Positions 47,854 to 60,110 of a stretch of DNA of 64,000 nt are shown here, in pieces. Each line of letters opens with the position of its first letter. Within the stretch, counting starts at the first letter, position 1. The notes under the pieces were generated by a model. It searched no databases. It was not told the DNA's origin and saw only the letters and a list, made by a program, of their open reading frames with translations. Position numbers and translations under genes: made by a program. Origin of the DNA: Trileptium ribeirensis (Eukaryota; Nematoda; Enoplea; Enoplida; Thoracostomopsidae); assembly GCA_030248225.1 (NCBI GenBank), contig JASANE010016129.1, positions 1 through 64,000 on the forward strand. The letters are read 5' to 3'.

Positions 47854-48644
47854 GTTTATCATTTCACTTTTGTATTACTCCGATTATCATGAAAAATAGG
47901 ACAGAACATTTTTCAATGACAGATTTTATATTGTGTGCCTATGGATTTCTACTTATTACTACTAACAAAACTAAATAAGATAAGAGCATGTCATTTTCCA
48001 GCACTCTAATGTTAGCACGTATTTGATGACATCAGCATTTTCAACCTAACTACCTCATTTCTAGGCACTCAACATAGCTCGAAACCCAATATTTTGTGAC
48101 AGGTATGCACACGTTTTTAGGGGGATCTATTGAACCTACCTCAGTTATCCAGCATCCCCTCAAAACGTTCGTGCTGCAACGTACCTCACACGAAATGTGA
48201 GTGTGCCGGAGTTACCCACCACCCAAAAATATGCAGGGATAGACCCCAACAGAAATAAGGTAGATAGGGTTGAAATGCTCATTTTATCATTAAGTGTGGG
48301 TAATTGACATACTTTTCTCTTATACAGTCTATGCAATTATTAGTATATTGGTTTCTAAATTTAGTACGACACTTTTTGGCTATAAAAACTGTCCGAACGA
48401 CGGAATTATAGTCAAAACGCGCTTAATAATGTAAGTTGTGTTTCGTGTTTTTAGTAGTTTTTGTGGTTTACCCCGAAGCAGAAACCTACAATTTAAGTAT
48501 AAATTTTCGAAAATTTTATGCTAAATCTATTCTTTTCAACAATTCTGCTCTTACACTCTTACACGAGTTTATAGTAGTTTCTTTATATTTTGCTGATTAC
48601 AACTGTAAATTTTAGGCCAAAAGGCAATTATGGATGTCTGTTGT

Positions 48645-49065
48645 GAACATATATTATAGGTGTCCGTAGACGCTGTTGCGGCTTACACCTCCGAAGGGTT
48701 GGACCGCCCTCAAGCCATATTTGCTTACCTGATACCTTTGGCGTGAGGGATATTTTAGCAATAATCAGAAAATTACAACATTTTCTGGAAAATAGAAGAA
48801 GATTATGAGGAATAGTAGGACAGCGGTAAGTTAATGGTTTTTACGCCCGCTTTTCAGTCCATTCACAGCGCAGTTCTCCCGACCTACGCCCAGACAATCT
48901 GAACTCTCATAGATTGGTGGAACCTTAGACACCTAATTTTACATAGGTTCCGATACAGGGAAGCTGAGGGTTACCTCACTCAGGGACATAGCTCCTGAGC
49001 CATATTCCCCTGAGTCTCCGTGCCCCCTGAACCTTCGCCGAGACCACTTATCCACTAACCGCACG
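48645..49065. repeat. GC-richer dispersed repeat fragment (intron 18)
   Basis: TATAGGTGTCCGTAGACG starts it, followed by TTGGACCGCCCTCAAGCC and AAGCCATATTTGCTTACC. The 26745-26830 segment has TATAGGTATCCGTAGAGA, AGTCGGACCCTCTAAGC and CAATATTTACTCTTTA in the same order. The remainder (CCCCTGAG and GAACCTTCGC words) resembles the G-rich family in reverse. Confidence 0.4.
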
Positions 49066-49763
49066 TGCAACGTGGCACCTGTATTATATGTTAAAAAATA
49101 TGCACTTCAAACGCAGAATGTTTATGTTTCGGGAACTCTTCACTGGATTAAACATCTCGAGAAACTGCTAACAGTACCATCAAATATTACACAACTGACA
49201 TTTGATAAGGGAATAATGTTCAACGCCCAAATTTGCTCTAAAAGTCAGCCAAAATTTATTGATGTCTGGAAACGATTTTAAACTCATGGTGGTGATGCGA
49301 AATAAGTTTGTTTATTATGTAACTCTACGGAGGTTTTTGTTCGAACACGGCTTTAGTCTAGACATGCATACTATATTTAACGTCTACATTTATAAGATTC
49401 AGAAGCTCAGTCCTTAATAAAAAGCATCACCTGTGTTTATTTTCGTGGTGTTGGGGCGAAACGAAAGGCTTTACTTTTCACTTTTCTTGAGTCTTTAAAT
49501 GTTAAAATGAGATTTCTATACATTAATGATTTTTTCAGTAAACATTATAGCATGGAAAATAAGATTTATATGATTTAACTCTATATGTAATAGTAACGGT
49601 ATCTGTTAATCTATATGACTGATAAGTATTGTGCATCATGTACACTTCTAGCTACGAAATTTTTAAGCATTGTATATGAAATTTTATTTAGTAGGAAATC
49701 AAAATTTGTCCGATTTTGTGTAATTTTGTTTCAAACGCCTCGAAAACATAATGCTAATTTCAG

Positions 49764-49900
49764 GCATTTTTCCGTGCTGGTGTGTTGGGTCGCTTGGAAG
49801 ATGCCCGCGACGAAGCACTTTCACGGCTAATGATCGGCCTACAGGCACAAATCCGAAGCTATTTAGCGTTGCAAGAAGCCGCACAGCGCAAAACACAAAT
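49764..49900 (+). CDS. Myosin heavy chain exon 19, converter end and first IQ helix (residues 775-820)
   Basis: Acceptor TTTCAG. Encodes AFFRAGVLGRLEDARDEALS, then RLMIGLQAQIRSYLALQEAA (essential-light-chain IQ region) and QRKTQ, plus two bases of residue 820. Ala775 stands where most muscle myosins have Val (TKVFF). Donor AT|GTAAGG, phase 2. Intron 19 (49901-51142) has a G-rich repeat at 50335-50470. Confidence 0.97.
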
Positions 49901-50334
49901 GTAAGGACTGTTGTTTGTAAATTTCAAATATTATATTACAGTTAGAGACCTAGTGTGAGCCACTTTAAAATATACATGCATAGGAGCATGAAAAACGACA
50001 ACCATCTGTGTTAAAATTACAAATACTAAATATGTGCATATTAGACTTGGGTCTAAGAATAAACAGGGTCAGTATGCGAAGATTATTTTTGGAAAAATAC
50101 AAATGCTCTACATAAAAATATTATGTAAATGCTAAAGCCACCACATTTCATATCATTTATTTCTTGTTGACATTGTGTTATAAAATCAAATCAGATATTA
50201 TATATAGAAACGGCAAAATGTCAAGAACTCCCATGAGTATAATTAGGCATTCATAATAAATAAATAAATTGAACGGATAACACAAGGCACAATCATTGAC
50301 CTGAATGTTTGCTAATAGTTATGCCATTGTCATA

Positions 50335-50470
50335 GGTGTCCAAGGTCCGTGTGATTAGGGTATAGTTGGTTCCGGCGGGGGTAGACGCATGCGCTGTAAA
50401 GGGAGTGCGGCATCGGATAACCAATCAGTTTTCTCATTTTTCCAAATTTTTAGCCATATTTTTTTAACAA
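50335..50470 (+). repeat. G-rich dispersed repeat, copy in intron 19
   Basis: Starts ATAGGTGTCCAAGGTCCGTG, then GTTGGTTCCGGCGGGGGTAG, and ends in a T-rich TTTTTCCAAATTTTTAGCC. It has the same order as 40970-41175. Confidence 0.55.
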
Positions 50471-51142
50471 GATTCCTCGTAAATACTAAAATCTACCGAG
50501 GCGGGATTATTACTTATGGAGGGAGACCGAATATCTACACCGTTCATTGTATGGAAATCTATGAGCTGTGCATCTCTTTAATAATAATAGAAATTATCTT
50601 GATATTTTTTCGAAATTCGCAATTTATACAAACGTAAGTGAACATCCTACAGGAATTTTAGGCTGAAATCTCACAGTTTCATGAAGTAGAGAGATACACG
50701 AACGAGTATTCTAAATGGCTAGACGTTTTGGGAATCATTGATTGTCAAAAAATTCAAACATTTTATTATTTAGTAAAACTTATATGTATATAAGATATAT
50801 ACAATTTGCGGAGACTATCGGTAGCCGTGTCCCAAAATATTTTGCATGAAATTTTTTGCAGATTGTTTTGAAACAAAGTTATGCCTTGGGAATGCTATTT
50901 TTGACAAATAGCCGAACCACATACTGAAAAAATTGAACCCATGACTTAATAATTTAAAAAAGTATTTATATATTTATTAAGATATAAAATTTATAATAAT
51001 TAATAATTTATATATTATTAAGAAGCATACATATAAATTTTAAGAACGTTATGTAACAAAGAATAAATGAGAATTATATTTATCTGCAAGATGACGTTGG
51101 TTCAAAGTGTGCGAATATTCTATATGTTATCCACTTTTGCAG

Positions 51143-51290
51143 AGTTGGCTACACTGTTGTTCAGAAAAATATTCGTACTTGGATGCAACTACGTAGTTGG
51201 AGCTGGTTTCAGTTGTACGGCAAAGTAAAACCGTTGCTCAAATGTGCCAAAATCGATGAAGAAATGGATAAACTTTTTGCGAGAATTAAA
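51143..51290 (+). CDS. Myosin heavy chain exon 20, second IQ helix and head-rod junction (residues 820-869)
   Basis: Acceptor TTTGCAG (AG at 51141-51142, chosen because using the next AG breaks the frame). Completes I820 and encodes VGYTVVQKNIRTWMQLRSWS, the regulatory-light-chain IQ helix with its W-rich hook, then WFQLYGKVKPLLKCAKIDEE and MDKLFARIK. P850 is the invariant proline that ends the lever arm. Donor AAA|GTAAAT, phase 0. Intron 20 (51291-53598) contains a candidate extra exon at 51476. Confidence 0.97.
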
Positions 51291-51475
51291 GTAAATTCAA
51301 TTCAAAAGAATACAGTAAGATAGATACGATTGAAGATGGAATAAGGATGCACCTAAATTTGTAAATATTTACCGTTAGGTTTACCCTAGATTATATTAAC
51401 CATTAATTGGTTCTCTGCTGCATAACCTTTGAGCAAACTAAACATCTGCAGCACCAATCTGTATAATTTTTTCAG

Positions 51476-51544
51476 CGGCTGAACAAACTAGAAAAACGCA
51501 TGGGCTACGATATAAAGGATGATCCCACTCATTCTTCCAAAAGT
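51476..51544 (+). other. Candidate cassette or alternative terminal exon at the head-rod junction
   Basis: A strong acceptor (T-rich, ending TTTTTTCAG at 51475) is followed in phase 0 by RLNKLEKRMGYDIKDDPTHS SKS and a possible donor GTAGGG at 51545. RLNKLEKRM has heptad-like spacing. It is not part of the standard protein: exon 20 joined directly to exon 21 matches the family's length exactly between the proline and KLLAEK. If the donor is ignored, the frame stays open to a TAA at about 51673, so a truncated head-only product is another option. Chance is possible. Confidence 0.25.
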
Positions 51545-53598
51545 GTAGGGTTTTATAACTGTTTTTCTGGCTCTAACAGCGAAATTCGAATAGCTAGCTT
51601 TTCGTGTTTCAGTTCTACCACATTGACCTCGTTTATTGCTGTTTATTCCTTTTTAACCATTTTAAACTATTAAGACTAGAATATTTGCAGAGTTTTAAAA
51701 CCCTATGGGAAGACTAGCACCACAGTTCAAGTGACCCGCAAACAGTGCAGGATATGTTTGTTAAAACGATGCCGAGTGGTTTATCGCAGTGTCCTGTTCT
51801 ACCAGACCAGACGCTACGTGTTCAACCTCTGCCGGTACCTGAATTTTTACATTTGCAGTCGGTTTTGTTCCAAGTTAATACATGATGCTCCTAACATTTA
51901 AAAGCATTATGGTACTAACTTAGCACAAAGAAAAAGTGAATGAAGTTTTTGCTGTTTCTTTTATTCTAGTTATGCGAATTGATAAACAATAAATCTATAT
52001 GCTAAGGCCGAGAACATGTAGGTATACAAATATTAATAAGGACTACTATACAGCATGGATCACAATGTAACAGGAGTCCAGTTAAACATATGACTCAAAA
52101 ATTATGGAAACGTAGCGGTCCTACGAAGCATCTAGTGACGTACACACATCTACAAACAGGAAAATTGCGCCTTATAACTAATAAAAAGCGAATAAAAAGT
52201 TATGTCGAGAGCGGGTTGAGCGCGTTAATATGTTGAATTTTGGTTTCTGGTGAAAACATTATCTTTAGTAATAGTACGCAGTTAAATACCAACAGTTCGC
52301 AATTAATGAATTCTACAGTATATAATTAGCTGTCAACCTGCCAAAACATATTTAATGCAGCAGATTTTAGCATCATATCTCACCCAAATAATTTTAAGAA
52401 CTATTTGGAAAATATGTGTAGAATCATGGAAAACTTGTTTATTGGTACCACAAGCCGAAACTCAATGATATTGAAGCATTCAAACGTATATAATCAAAAT
52501 GCTACTTTTCTCGATGTAATTGCTGTATTAATATAAAAAATAAAATAAAACGTAATTGTATTCGTTTATATTAAATTTTCTTGTCATATATAGACGGTAG
52601 TCACCTCGTGTATGACATGATTTTAACATTAACACAAATCCTATTTGTTTTTTAATTCTATTAAAACGTTTTAATTGTTCCTCGAAATTTCACGAAAATA
52701 ACCATAAGACCGGCGTAGCAACATATAGGATTGAAATTTCTGTTTTTGTTAAATTGATACTTCAGTGCCACCGACACGTTTACGTGTAAGCAGAATTAAG
52801 TTTATCATATTTAGCACTTTAAGTATCCCTGGCTATAGCACTATGAACAGCAAAAATCGCTATTATACTCAGACACCGTACTAAAAATGTGCAGAAAAAT
52901 CCATGCATTTGCAAACACGGATTGCTGATCCATAAGGGCAGATGGGGTGGGAGTTAGTGATTCATAAGTTAGGTAACTTCGGATCGAGATTCCTCGGTAC
53001 ACGTGTATTTGGATCAAAATCCCATGTTAAGATAAACATTTGTTTGTTGGTCTTACAATAATATTGTATCCTTGTCATTTCTATTCTATGTATAAATTAT
53101 AAATTCGACCGCTTTGCTGTTATATTCCACGTTATCTCATTTCCTATGCATACACATTCAAAGTAAATTTTTTATAGCAGGTAGGAAAATCGAAAAGCAA
53201 TTTCACACCCCACTCCCCCTCCAAAAAAGAAATAAATTCAAGAAGAATCTGAGTCGATCACAGGTGATATTAGTCAGCTGATGTCAGCGATATATGCAGT
53301 TCATTCACCGCAAAACTGCACTAGCAAACTTACCGTAAGGCTAAGCGAATTTTTAAGACAGGTTCCTGAATAATTTCAGCAACTACAGTGGTTCTGTCCA
53401 ATTTACTTCGCGTTAGAGCCAAATACGCATACCTTAGGATCAAAATGAAGCGTGTAATTAGCATAAATCTATCACAAGTTGTATGTAACACTTGGGAGAT
53501 ATCTATTCTAAAAATATTTATAAATGCTTCGGGCGTTGACATGTAGTTTTTAGTACCACATTTTTAAGTATATACTCAACATTTGTTTCAACCTTCAG

Positions 53599-53697
53599 GA
53601 ACTTGAGGAAACACTTGGCAAAGAAGAAACCTTGCGAAAAAGTCTTGAAGACCAAGCAACGAAGCTTCTTGCTGAAAAGAATGAAATTTACACGATG
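53599..53697 (+). CDS. Myosin heavy chain exon 21, S2 (residues 870-902)
   Basis: Acceptor CTTCAG. Encodes ELEETLGKEETLRKSLEDQA and TKLLAEKNEIYTM, S2 coiled coil with the family's KLLAEK landmark. Donor ATG|GTAAAG, phase 0. Intron 21 (53698-54728) shows nothing notable. Confidence 0.95.
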
Positions 53698-54728
53698 GTA
53701 AAGATAAAAATGGGATCAATTGTTGATTTTTTACTCCCTTCCGTATATCATTTTTAGATTGTTCATCGAGATTTCTGCGCGTTGTTTTATTCATATAGTT
53801 ACATACATATTCTATATGCATATGATGAGCTAATTAAATTTTCTTTTCGTATGTTTTGTAAAAAAGCTTATGATCTGTTTTATTCGTAATACAGTTTGCG
53901 TGTTGCTTCTACACCGGTCAGAATCGTTCGCTGCACTAATCGTTGCTTACCTGCGGTAAATTGTGGGCATCTGCTCATAAATCTAGTATAGTTAGAGAAC
54001 TTTTTCAAAAATATAGGCCTGTATATACACAGATAGTTCTGTACACTTAGGATATTCCACCAGCTCGCACTTACAACTAGATGCTCAGCATAAGATAAAT
54101 GAACATTTCGACAATATTCTCGATTGTTTTTGGATTTCCAGAAAACTTCGTTCTACTTGTAGACAGATTAAACGAACGTTTATTTGAAAGCTTAAAAAGT
54201 ATTTTAGTTTGAAAATTTTCGTCATTGCGTGTAACATTTTAGAACATATACCCATGTTTGTACAATTTCGGCAATTTCAATGATGCTAACGCTAATTTCT
54301 ACAATCAGCCTGTAACATAGGTATAAACGAAACTGCAATACCAGCTTATGCATGTGTCGTATAATTTCAAAAGTGTTGTTAGCTGGCACAGTTATTTCTG
54401 AAATATTTCATTTTTATTGAAATCCAAATGTTTCTTAAATTATTGAACCATTGCAAATATGGATGGCAGAACAGTGTTTAGCTGCGTAGAAGAGAATAAC
54501 ATTGCTAAAGAAAATTACTAAATTCATTACGTCATAACGTTGTAAATTGTGCTGATAGTGCGAAAACCGTAAATCATTTTATATTTTTTAATAGCGCCTA
54601 AAAGCCGTATTCTAGTGTTGGTGATGTGAAATGCATTTATACTATGCAAAGTGTTTGACGAAACGGTACGGCCAACATAACGAATTGTCATATATTAGGT
54701 CAAACTATTCGCCAGTTCATTATTTTAG

Positions 54729-54818
54729 CTGCAAAACGAAAAAGAAACTGTATCTGACTTTGAAAACAAACTAAACAAGCTGCAAATGCAGCACAACGAT
54801 GCTCGAAAGGAGCTGGAG
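54729..54818 (+). CDS. Myosin heavy chain exon 22, S2 (residues 903-932)
   Basis: Acceptor TATTTTAG. Encodes LQNEKETVSDFENKLNKLQM and QHNDARKELE. It is less conserved than its neighbours but in frame, of the right length and heptad-like. Donor GAG|GTAAAA, phase 0. Intron 22 (54819-57707) holds a possible tRNA-like stretch near 54930-54985 and a G-rich repeat at 55690-56150. Confidence 0.92.
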
Positions 54819-55689
54819 GTAAAATTGAATATTTTCGCAAATAATAGTTTTGATATGATTTTAGTGCTGCATTCAGTGATTGGTATACATGGTTGTGCTT
54901 TTAAGCATGTTGGCTGTGAACAGTTCGGAGCCGTGCGGTGAAGTGGTAGCTCTCGATTCTTATGGCTTTAGCTAGATGTTACATCATTGAAACCGATCGA
55001 AAACAACTTGCAATCGATACTTGATGCTCAATTTTACTCCCGCTCGCTATGATAACGTCATCGAGAGATAGTAATTCTTTTATAATAACGTCCATTACAG
55101 GTGGAAATACAGTAAGTGCCTCAACGGCCAAACAGAATACGAGAAATAAACAACTAAACAGGTATTGCGACAGCTGTTTTCAGATCATCTTGTTTTGCGA
55201 TTGGAATTTGAATTAACGTTGAAAGAAATCCAATTTTGAAGACAGCGTACGGCTGTGAAAATTATTATTTTAATCAGCGAGATTTAGCCTTGGATACCGG
55301 ACCATTTTTGTTGCTTACGTCGACGTGTTGCCATGAGGGATTGTTAGGGTAAGCGAGCGATCCCTTCTGAGTCAAATGTTTATAACACATCTTTGCCAAT
55401 ACGCAGCTTATCACCAAATATTCATCGAGGTCGTTCGAAACACGGTAGATCAGCTGTGAAAATATGATGTTGCACCGGGTGTGTTATGATATCGCACTTA
55501 TCGTCTTGTTAGTATCGAGAAACATCGTCAGGTAAATGCTTACAAGTACTCAGTCGTTGTGCTACTTCGAAAGGAATAACCTCGCAGCCTTACCAATCAG
55601 TGATATGTTCCGTTCGACGTGAACCACACGTCATAAAACATAATATCAAAATCATGAATGAAAGTGTTCCGCCTGCAATAAATAGAAAG

Positions 55690-56150
55690 TCCCAGAGGGA
55701 TAGCTGGTGTGTCGTGGGTGGTTGTGTCCTCCTGAGATGGGGATCACGCGGTGGACACTGGGGTGGGGTGGGGGAGATCGTCCTCAGAAGAGATCACGCC
55801 GTGGTCATCGGGGAGGTCGTCAGGGTAGATAAATGGCGTAAATGTTTTGGGACGCTAGATTTTTTTAATTTTTGGAAATTTACCCCGAATTTTGGTAATT
55901 TTCCTCACGATATTTGCCAATTCTCCTCTCAACTTTTGTTACTGTCCCATAAATTTTTGCTAATTTACCAACGATTTTTGCTTAGTTTTGCCAAAATGTT
56001 CATCGCGCCCTTGGCGCGAGTAGCCGGGGTGCACGGGGCGGGGGTGCGGTGCATTGCCACAGGGGTACCAGGCTACCTTTCGGAGGGGTTGGGAATCCGC
56101 CTGGCATGGAGGGGTGTTGTTCGCGCCTCATAGGTGGGGTGATCCTCGTC
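55690..56150 (+). repeat. G-rich dispersed repeat, longest copy (intron 22)
   Basis: A G-rich block (GGTGGACACTGGGGTGGGGT near 55751) leads into T-rich words TTTGGTAATTTTCCTCACG, ATATTTGCCAATTCTCC and TTTTTGCTAATTTACC (about 55860-55990). A second G-rich block follows (GGGGTGCACGGGGCGGGGGT near 56026). The 177-codon ORF 55600-56133 is a compositional artefact of this repeat. Confidence 0.6.
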
Positions 56151-57707
56151 TCTCACCTATAACCTATAAGCATGTACGAATAGAATTGAATTATCTACAA
56201 CAACCGATGCGGGGTACGATTCCACATTTAAATGCCTGGCTATAACGAAGTTGTCGATGTAGTGATGTCGCTGAAGAAATAATGTTATCCAACTTATGAC
56301 GTTATTATTAACAAGATGTTGGTCCAAAGTATGGGGTATTGAAAAGGTTATGGTCTCATGAAGATCTTATTCGGTTTATATATTACTACAGGTAAGTTGG
56401 TTTATGCCACGTACATTGGAAAAGTTTTAACGCTTTATGTTTGGCCCCAGACGATAACATCTTAATCCGAACTGATTTTGGCCCGAATAAGGGTTTTTCA
56501 ACCCGTGCTTACAAACAAAAGGAATACAGGCAAATAATTTTCCTAGTATGTGCCATTCTATGATGGCATTGAATGATAAAAAATTAAGAAATTCCGCCGA
56601 TCGGTTCTCTAATTATAGGTATTGCGATAAGCATTGCATTTTGTTACTGTATAATGCAGCTAGGTAACAGGATGATCTAACTTAAGATAAAATTATTCAG
56701 TAACAAATGAAAAACTACATTTTGCTAAATTTCTGTTGTTTGGTAGCTGTTATCTGCGAGTAACGTCTGTCCTTGATGCCCATTTTCAAGACATATCCTG
56801 TATGCTATAATACCTACGTTAGTATTTACCGTAAAGCTAAAAAAGGATTATTTTATTGCTGAGTTAATGTATGCATACACCTAGGGTAAACATCCAACGG
56901 TAATAAATATATATACTTTATCTATTATTACAATGTAGGTTATATGTATTATAAGTTCACATAATAGCTATTACTTGGAATGTTTTATGTCAAAGCTAAA
57001 GCTCAATATTATTAACAAAATAAGGAATTAGCAGTAGTAAACGTAAGAAAACACTTTAGGAATAGTGTTAAACGAATTTATTTGTCTTAAATTGCAATAC
57101 CTAACATATAAATGGTTTGTATTATTGCGAAGACTTTAACTCACCTTCAAACTCCGAAGACCTAATACAAATTCTGGGTCATTTCGGGGCTTATAATTCT
57201 AGTGCAGTCGACGTTTTCCCATATATTGAGCTGTTATGTTCGCTTTTTGATTTATAAATTTGCCTTTTGTGGGTTATGACTGATTGCGGATCCGGTTTGT
57301 TAATCAAATCAGCCAACTTGGACCTCAAATGGACTCAAGATGTATGGATTGCGATGTGTTAAGTAACATTTGAAACTATTAGTGGCATTTTCGCTAACTA
57401 TACAGTTTTTGGGTGTACCCTTATTCACTAAATTCAGCTCAGCTGTATGGCTTTTCTAAAAATCTGTTAGATTTACATTTTCAACCAGCAAGTAAAGCGA
57501 AATACTCAATATTTTACTAAGCCGACAATGAAACATTTATCGATTGTTGAATGCTAAAATTTTTTCTGTGAGGGTTAAACATATGTTTGTACGCCGCCAT
57601 GGAATACAATTTCCCTCATATCTTCCAATAAAGATGTGATTGAACAGCGAAACTATCGCTAATATGAAACGTCGAATGTTATAATCCCTGAAACTAAATT
57701 TTTGCAG

Positions 57708-57884
57708 GATCTTAGCAGCCAACTCTCTTCGCAAGAAGAATCGAATGCAAGCGTCGCGAGGGCTAAGAAAAAAGTGGAACAAGATCTTGATGCGATGAAA
57801 AAAAGTGTTCAAGAGTTGGAAGTCCAAGTTCGTAAATTGGAATCTGAAAAACAATCGAAAGATTATCAGCTGAAATCAATTCAG
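57708..57884 (+). CDS. Myosin heavy chain exon 23, S2 (residues 933-991)
   Basis: Acceptor TTTGCAG. Encodes DLSSQLSSQEESNASVARAK, KKVEQDLDAMKKSVQELEVQ and VRKLESEKQSKDYQLKSIQ. SEKQSKDYQ is a family landmark closest to nematode muscle myosins as I recall them. Donor CAG|GTAAAT, phase 0. Intron 23 (57885-59374) contains a reverse G-rich repeat at 58437-58740. Confidence 0.97.
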
Positions 57885-58436
57885 GTAAATTAATCGCGCG
57901 TTAAAGACACGACCAAAGAAGAGCCGTAAAACTAGGAAATCGGTTCTCGTGTGAGGTTTAACTGCTTGAAAATTTGTTCTGTGGGAATCTTTTGAAGTTT
58001 TTGGATTTTTTGAGACCACTCAAAATTGAAAAATTCGATAAATTAAGTTATTGTGCGTGATATTTAGCAAAGATTCAGTCGAAATTTATTAACCAAACAC
58101 ACACTGGTAACAAATTATGGGTGTTAAGTGTAGTCCGTTGTTAAGATCATCACAGCAAGCTCGAAAATTAGGCAATGGCTTACCGATAGCAGGTATACCA
58201 GTTATTTAGTGAAAAAATCGTTACTTTTGAGATGGTAGAGGTTTGTTAAGCGCTAAATTAACAGAAGTATATATATATAATTATAGCGAAAACATCTACT
58301 TAGGGAAATGATTATCTTCATAGGGTATTGGAATGGCATGGAAAATAATGTTGTATTGTGCAAACAAGATGTATTGTTACTACGAAAACATATATAATTG
58401 CATTTTATCACAGCACATATTCATAAGATGGTAGGG

Positions 58437-58740
58437 TGATTACCCCGCTTGAACCTCGGACCCCTCGGCGCCTGTGACCCTACTCACCACCCCAAACATC
58501 ACGACGCCTCGACCCCCAATGCGGTAACATATCGTAAAAATTGGGAAAATTAGGGAAAATAGGCACAGAGAGGCAAAAACTGGACAACATATCAGCCAAT
58601 ACTTGGGAATATTATGAACTTTAAAATATTTTGATATTCTACAACCTGGCATAACCCCCACCGTCAAGGTGAACCTCAAAAGGGCCGAAGGCGCCCCCCC
58701 CCCTCGCGGTGCGGCAACTCCAGCCTGGGACCTCTGACCT
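58437..58740 (-). repeat. G-rich dispersed repeat, reverse copy (intron 23)
   Basis: C-rich blocks at about 58441-58525 and 58650-58735 flank GGGAAAATTAGGGAAAATAG and GAGGCAAAAACTGG words. This is the reverse complement of the 55690-56150 layout. It includes a C10 run near 58692-58701. Confidence 0.55.
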
Positions 58741-59374
58741 TGAACATGTATGATTAAATAACACAGGAACTGTATAACGTAAGGATAAACTTTACGTTAC
58801 ATCATGCAAGTTCGAGTATAACGGATGTTACCACAACACTCGCCGACATACTCAACGAAAACGACGAAATTTAATCAAGATAGTGTTCGAAGGGCCTGAA
58901 ATGTTAATGCCACCTACGGCTTCGGATTAAAACAAGCAAAATACTATAACACTCCCTTTTTGAGCGCCCTAGCACAGATGGACTATATTAATGCTCTAGA
59001 GGAGGCATAAGACCACCAAAACTTAGCCGTAAGATGCTTGAATTAGGGGTACTTAAAGAAAACCCTGAGCTTTAGAGCAATTATCAACGAACAGGCTCTA
59101 AAGGTTTAAGAAAAATGCCAAAGCAAGTTGTTCACTGGGATTGAAATCTCCTGTGGGAAATCCACAATTATATATCACGTATAACAGTTGCTTGTTCAAG
59201 CAACATATAGTAGAAATGACTAAATTGCAGCTTTAAATCTAAGAACCGTCAGACGAAGGTATTATTTTTGTGGATTTACGATAAACAGTAGTCAATATTG
59301 ATAATTTTGATCTCATATTTTTGCTTTGATGGAATATTAATGAAACAATACTTAATTTAATTTTTTATTTATAG

Positions 59375-59536
59375 GGCGAAGTCGCTGAACAAGACGATCA
59401 GCTAGCCAAAATTAACAAAGAAAAGAAACATCAAGAAGACGTGAATCGTAAATTGATGGATGATATCCAAGCCGAAGAAGATAAAGTTAATCATTTGAAC
59501 AAAGTCAAAAATAAACTTGAACAAACGTTGGATGAA
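59375..59536 (+). CDS. Myosin heavy chain exon 24, S2 (residues 992-1045)
   Basis: Acceptor TTATAG. Encodes GEVAEQDDQLAKINKEKKHQ, EDVNRKLMDDIQAEEDKVNH and LNKVKNKLEQTLDE. LAKxNKEKKxQxE, AEEDKxNHLNKVK and KLEQTLDE are conserved rod landmarks. Donor GAA|GTAAGT, phase 0. Intron 24 (59537-60828) contains a three-copy repeat (59590-60110). Confidence 0.97.
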
Positions 59537-59589
59537 GTAAGTTTACTATCGGTGGATATGAGTTGAGCTGTGGTACATGGGCTCATAAA

Positions 59590-60110
59590 GTTTGCCATGA
59601 GGAGTGCGTTCGCCCATGCATTGTTCTTCGCTCGCTTTGTGAAGTTCCTCAAAGAATTGAGATGCCGCTGCTAACTAGTGTGGTGGCTAGCGCATGAGAC
59701 TGGCAGCCAAACGAAACAGATCTAACCATCGCTACGCAGCCAAAGTTCGTCAACTTACGAAATACACATTAGTTCGTACGGGAAGGAGGTTAATAAAAAT
59801 GTTGTAGACTATCATAAGTTTAGCGGTTTTCCGCATAGAGATACACATTTCTGACGGCGTATATTACGAAGCAAAATGTTCATCGAATTTATCATAGGGC
59901 GTGCGTTTGGCCGTGTATTGTCATTTGGTCGCTTTGTGAGGAACGAGCAACAGGTCCTAAATATCGCAGAGGCTCGATTAATCATTTCTACGTGGAGTCA
60001 GATTGTTGCAAAAGAGTACAATGCAAAGTGATGTGTTCATCGAGAATGTCGTTGGGTGTGCGTTTATACCTGTGATATTATTCAGGAGGTAACCTCTAGC
60101 CCTATGAGAA
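59590..60110 (+). repeat. Diverged repeats with GTGCGTTTG..TATTGT..CGCTTTGTGA motif (intron 24)
   Basis: GAGTGCGTTCGCCCATGCAT, then CGCTCGCTTTGTGAAG, occurs near 59601. GGCGTGCGTTTGGCCGTGTA, then GGTCGCTTTGTGAGG, occurs near 59897, and GGTGTGCGTTTATACCTGTG near 60055. Related words occur near 42640-42740 (GTGCGTCGTTGTTCGTTCGC) and near 61980-62035. It is a dispersed family with local amplification. Confidence 0.5.

Noticed and set aside
55600..56133. 177-codon ORF, the longest in the window
   Set aside because: It lies in a G-rich dispersed repeat, has runs of G, R, V and W from repeat composition, and shows no domain.
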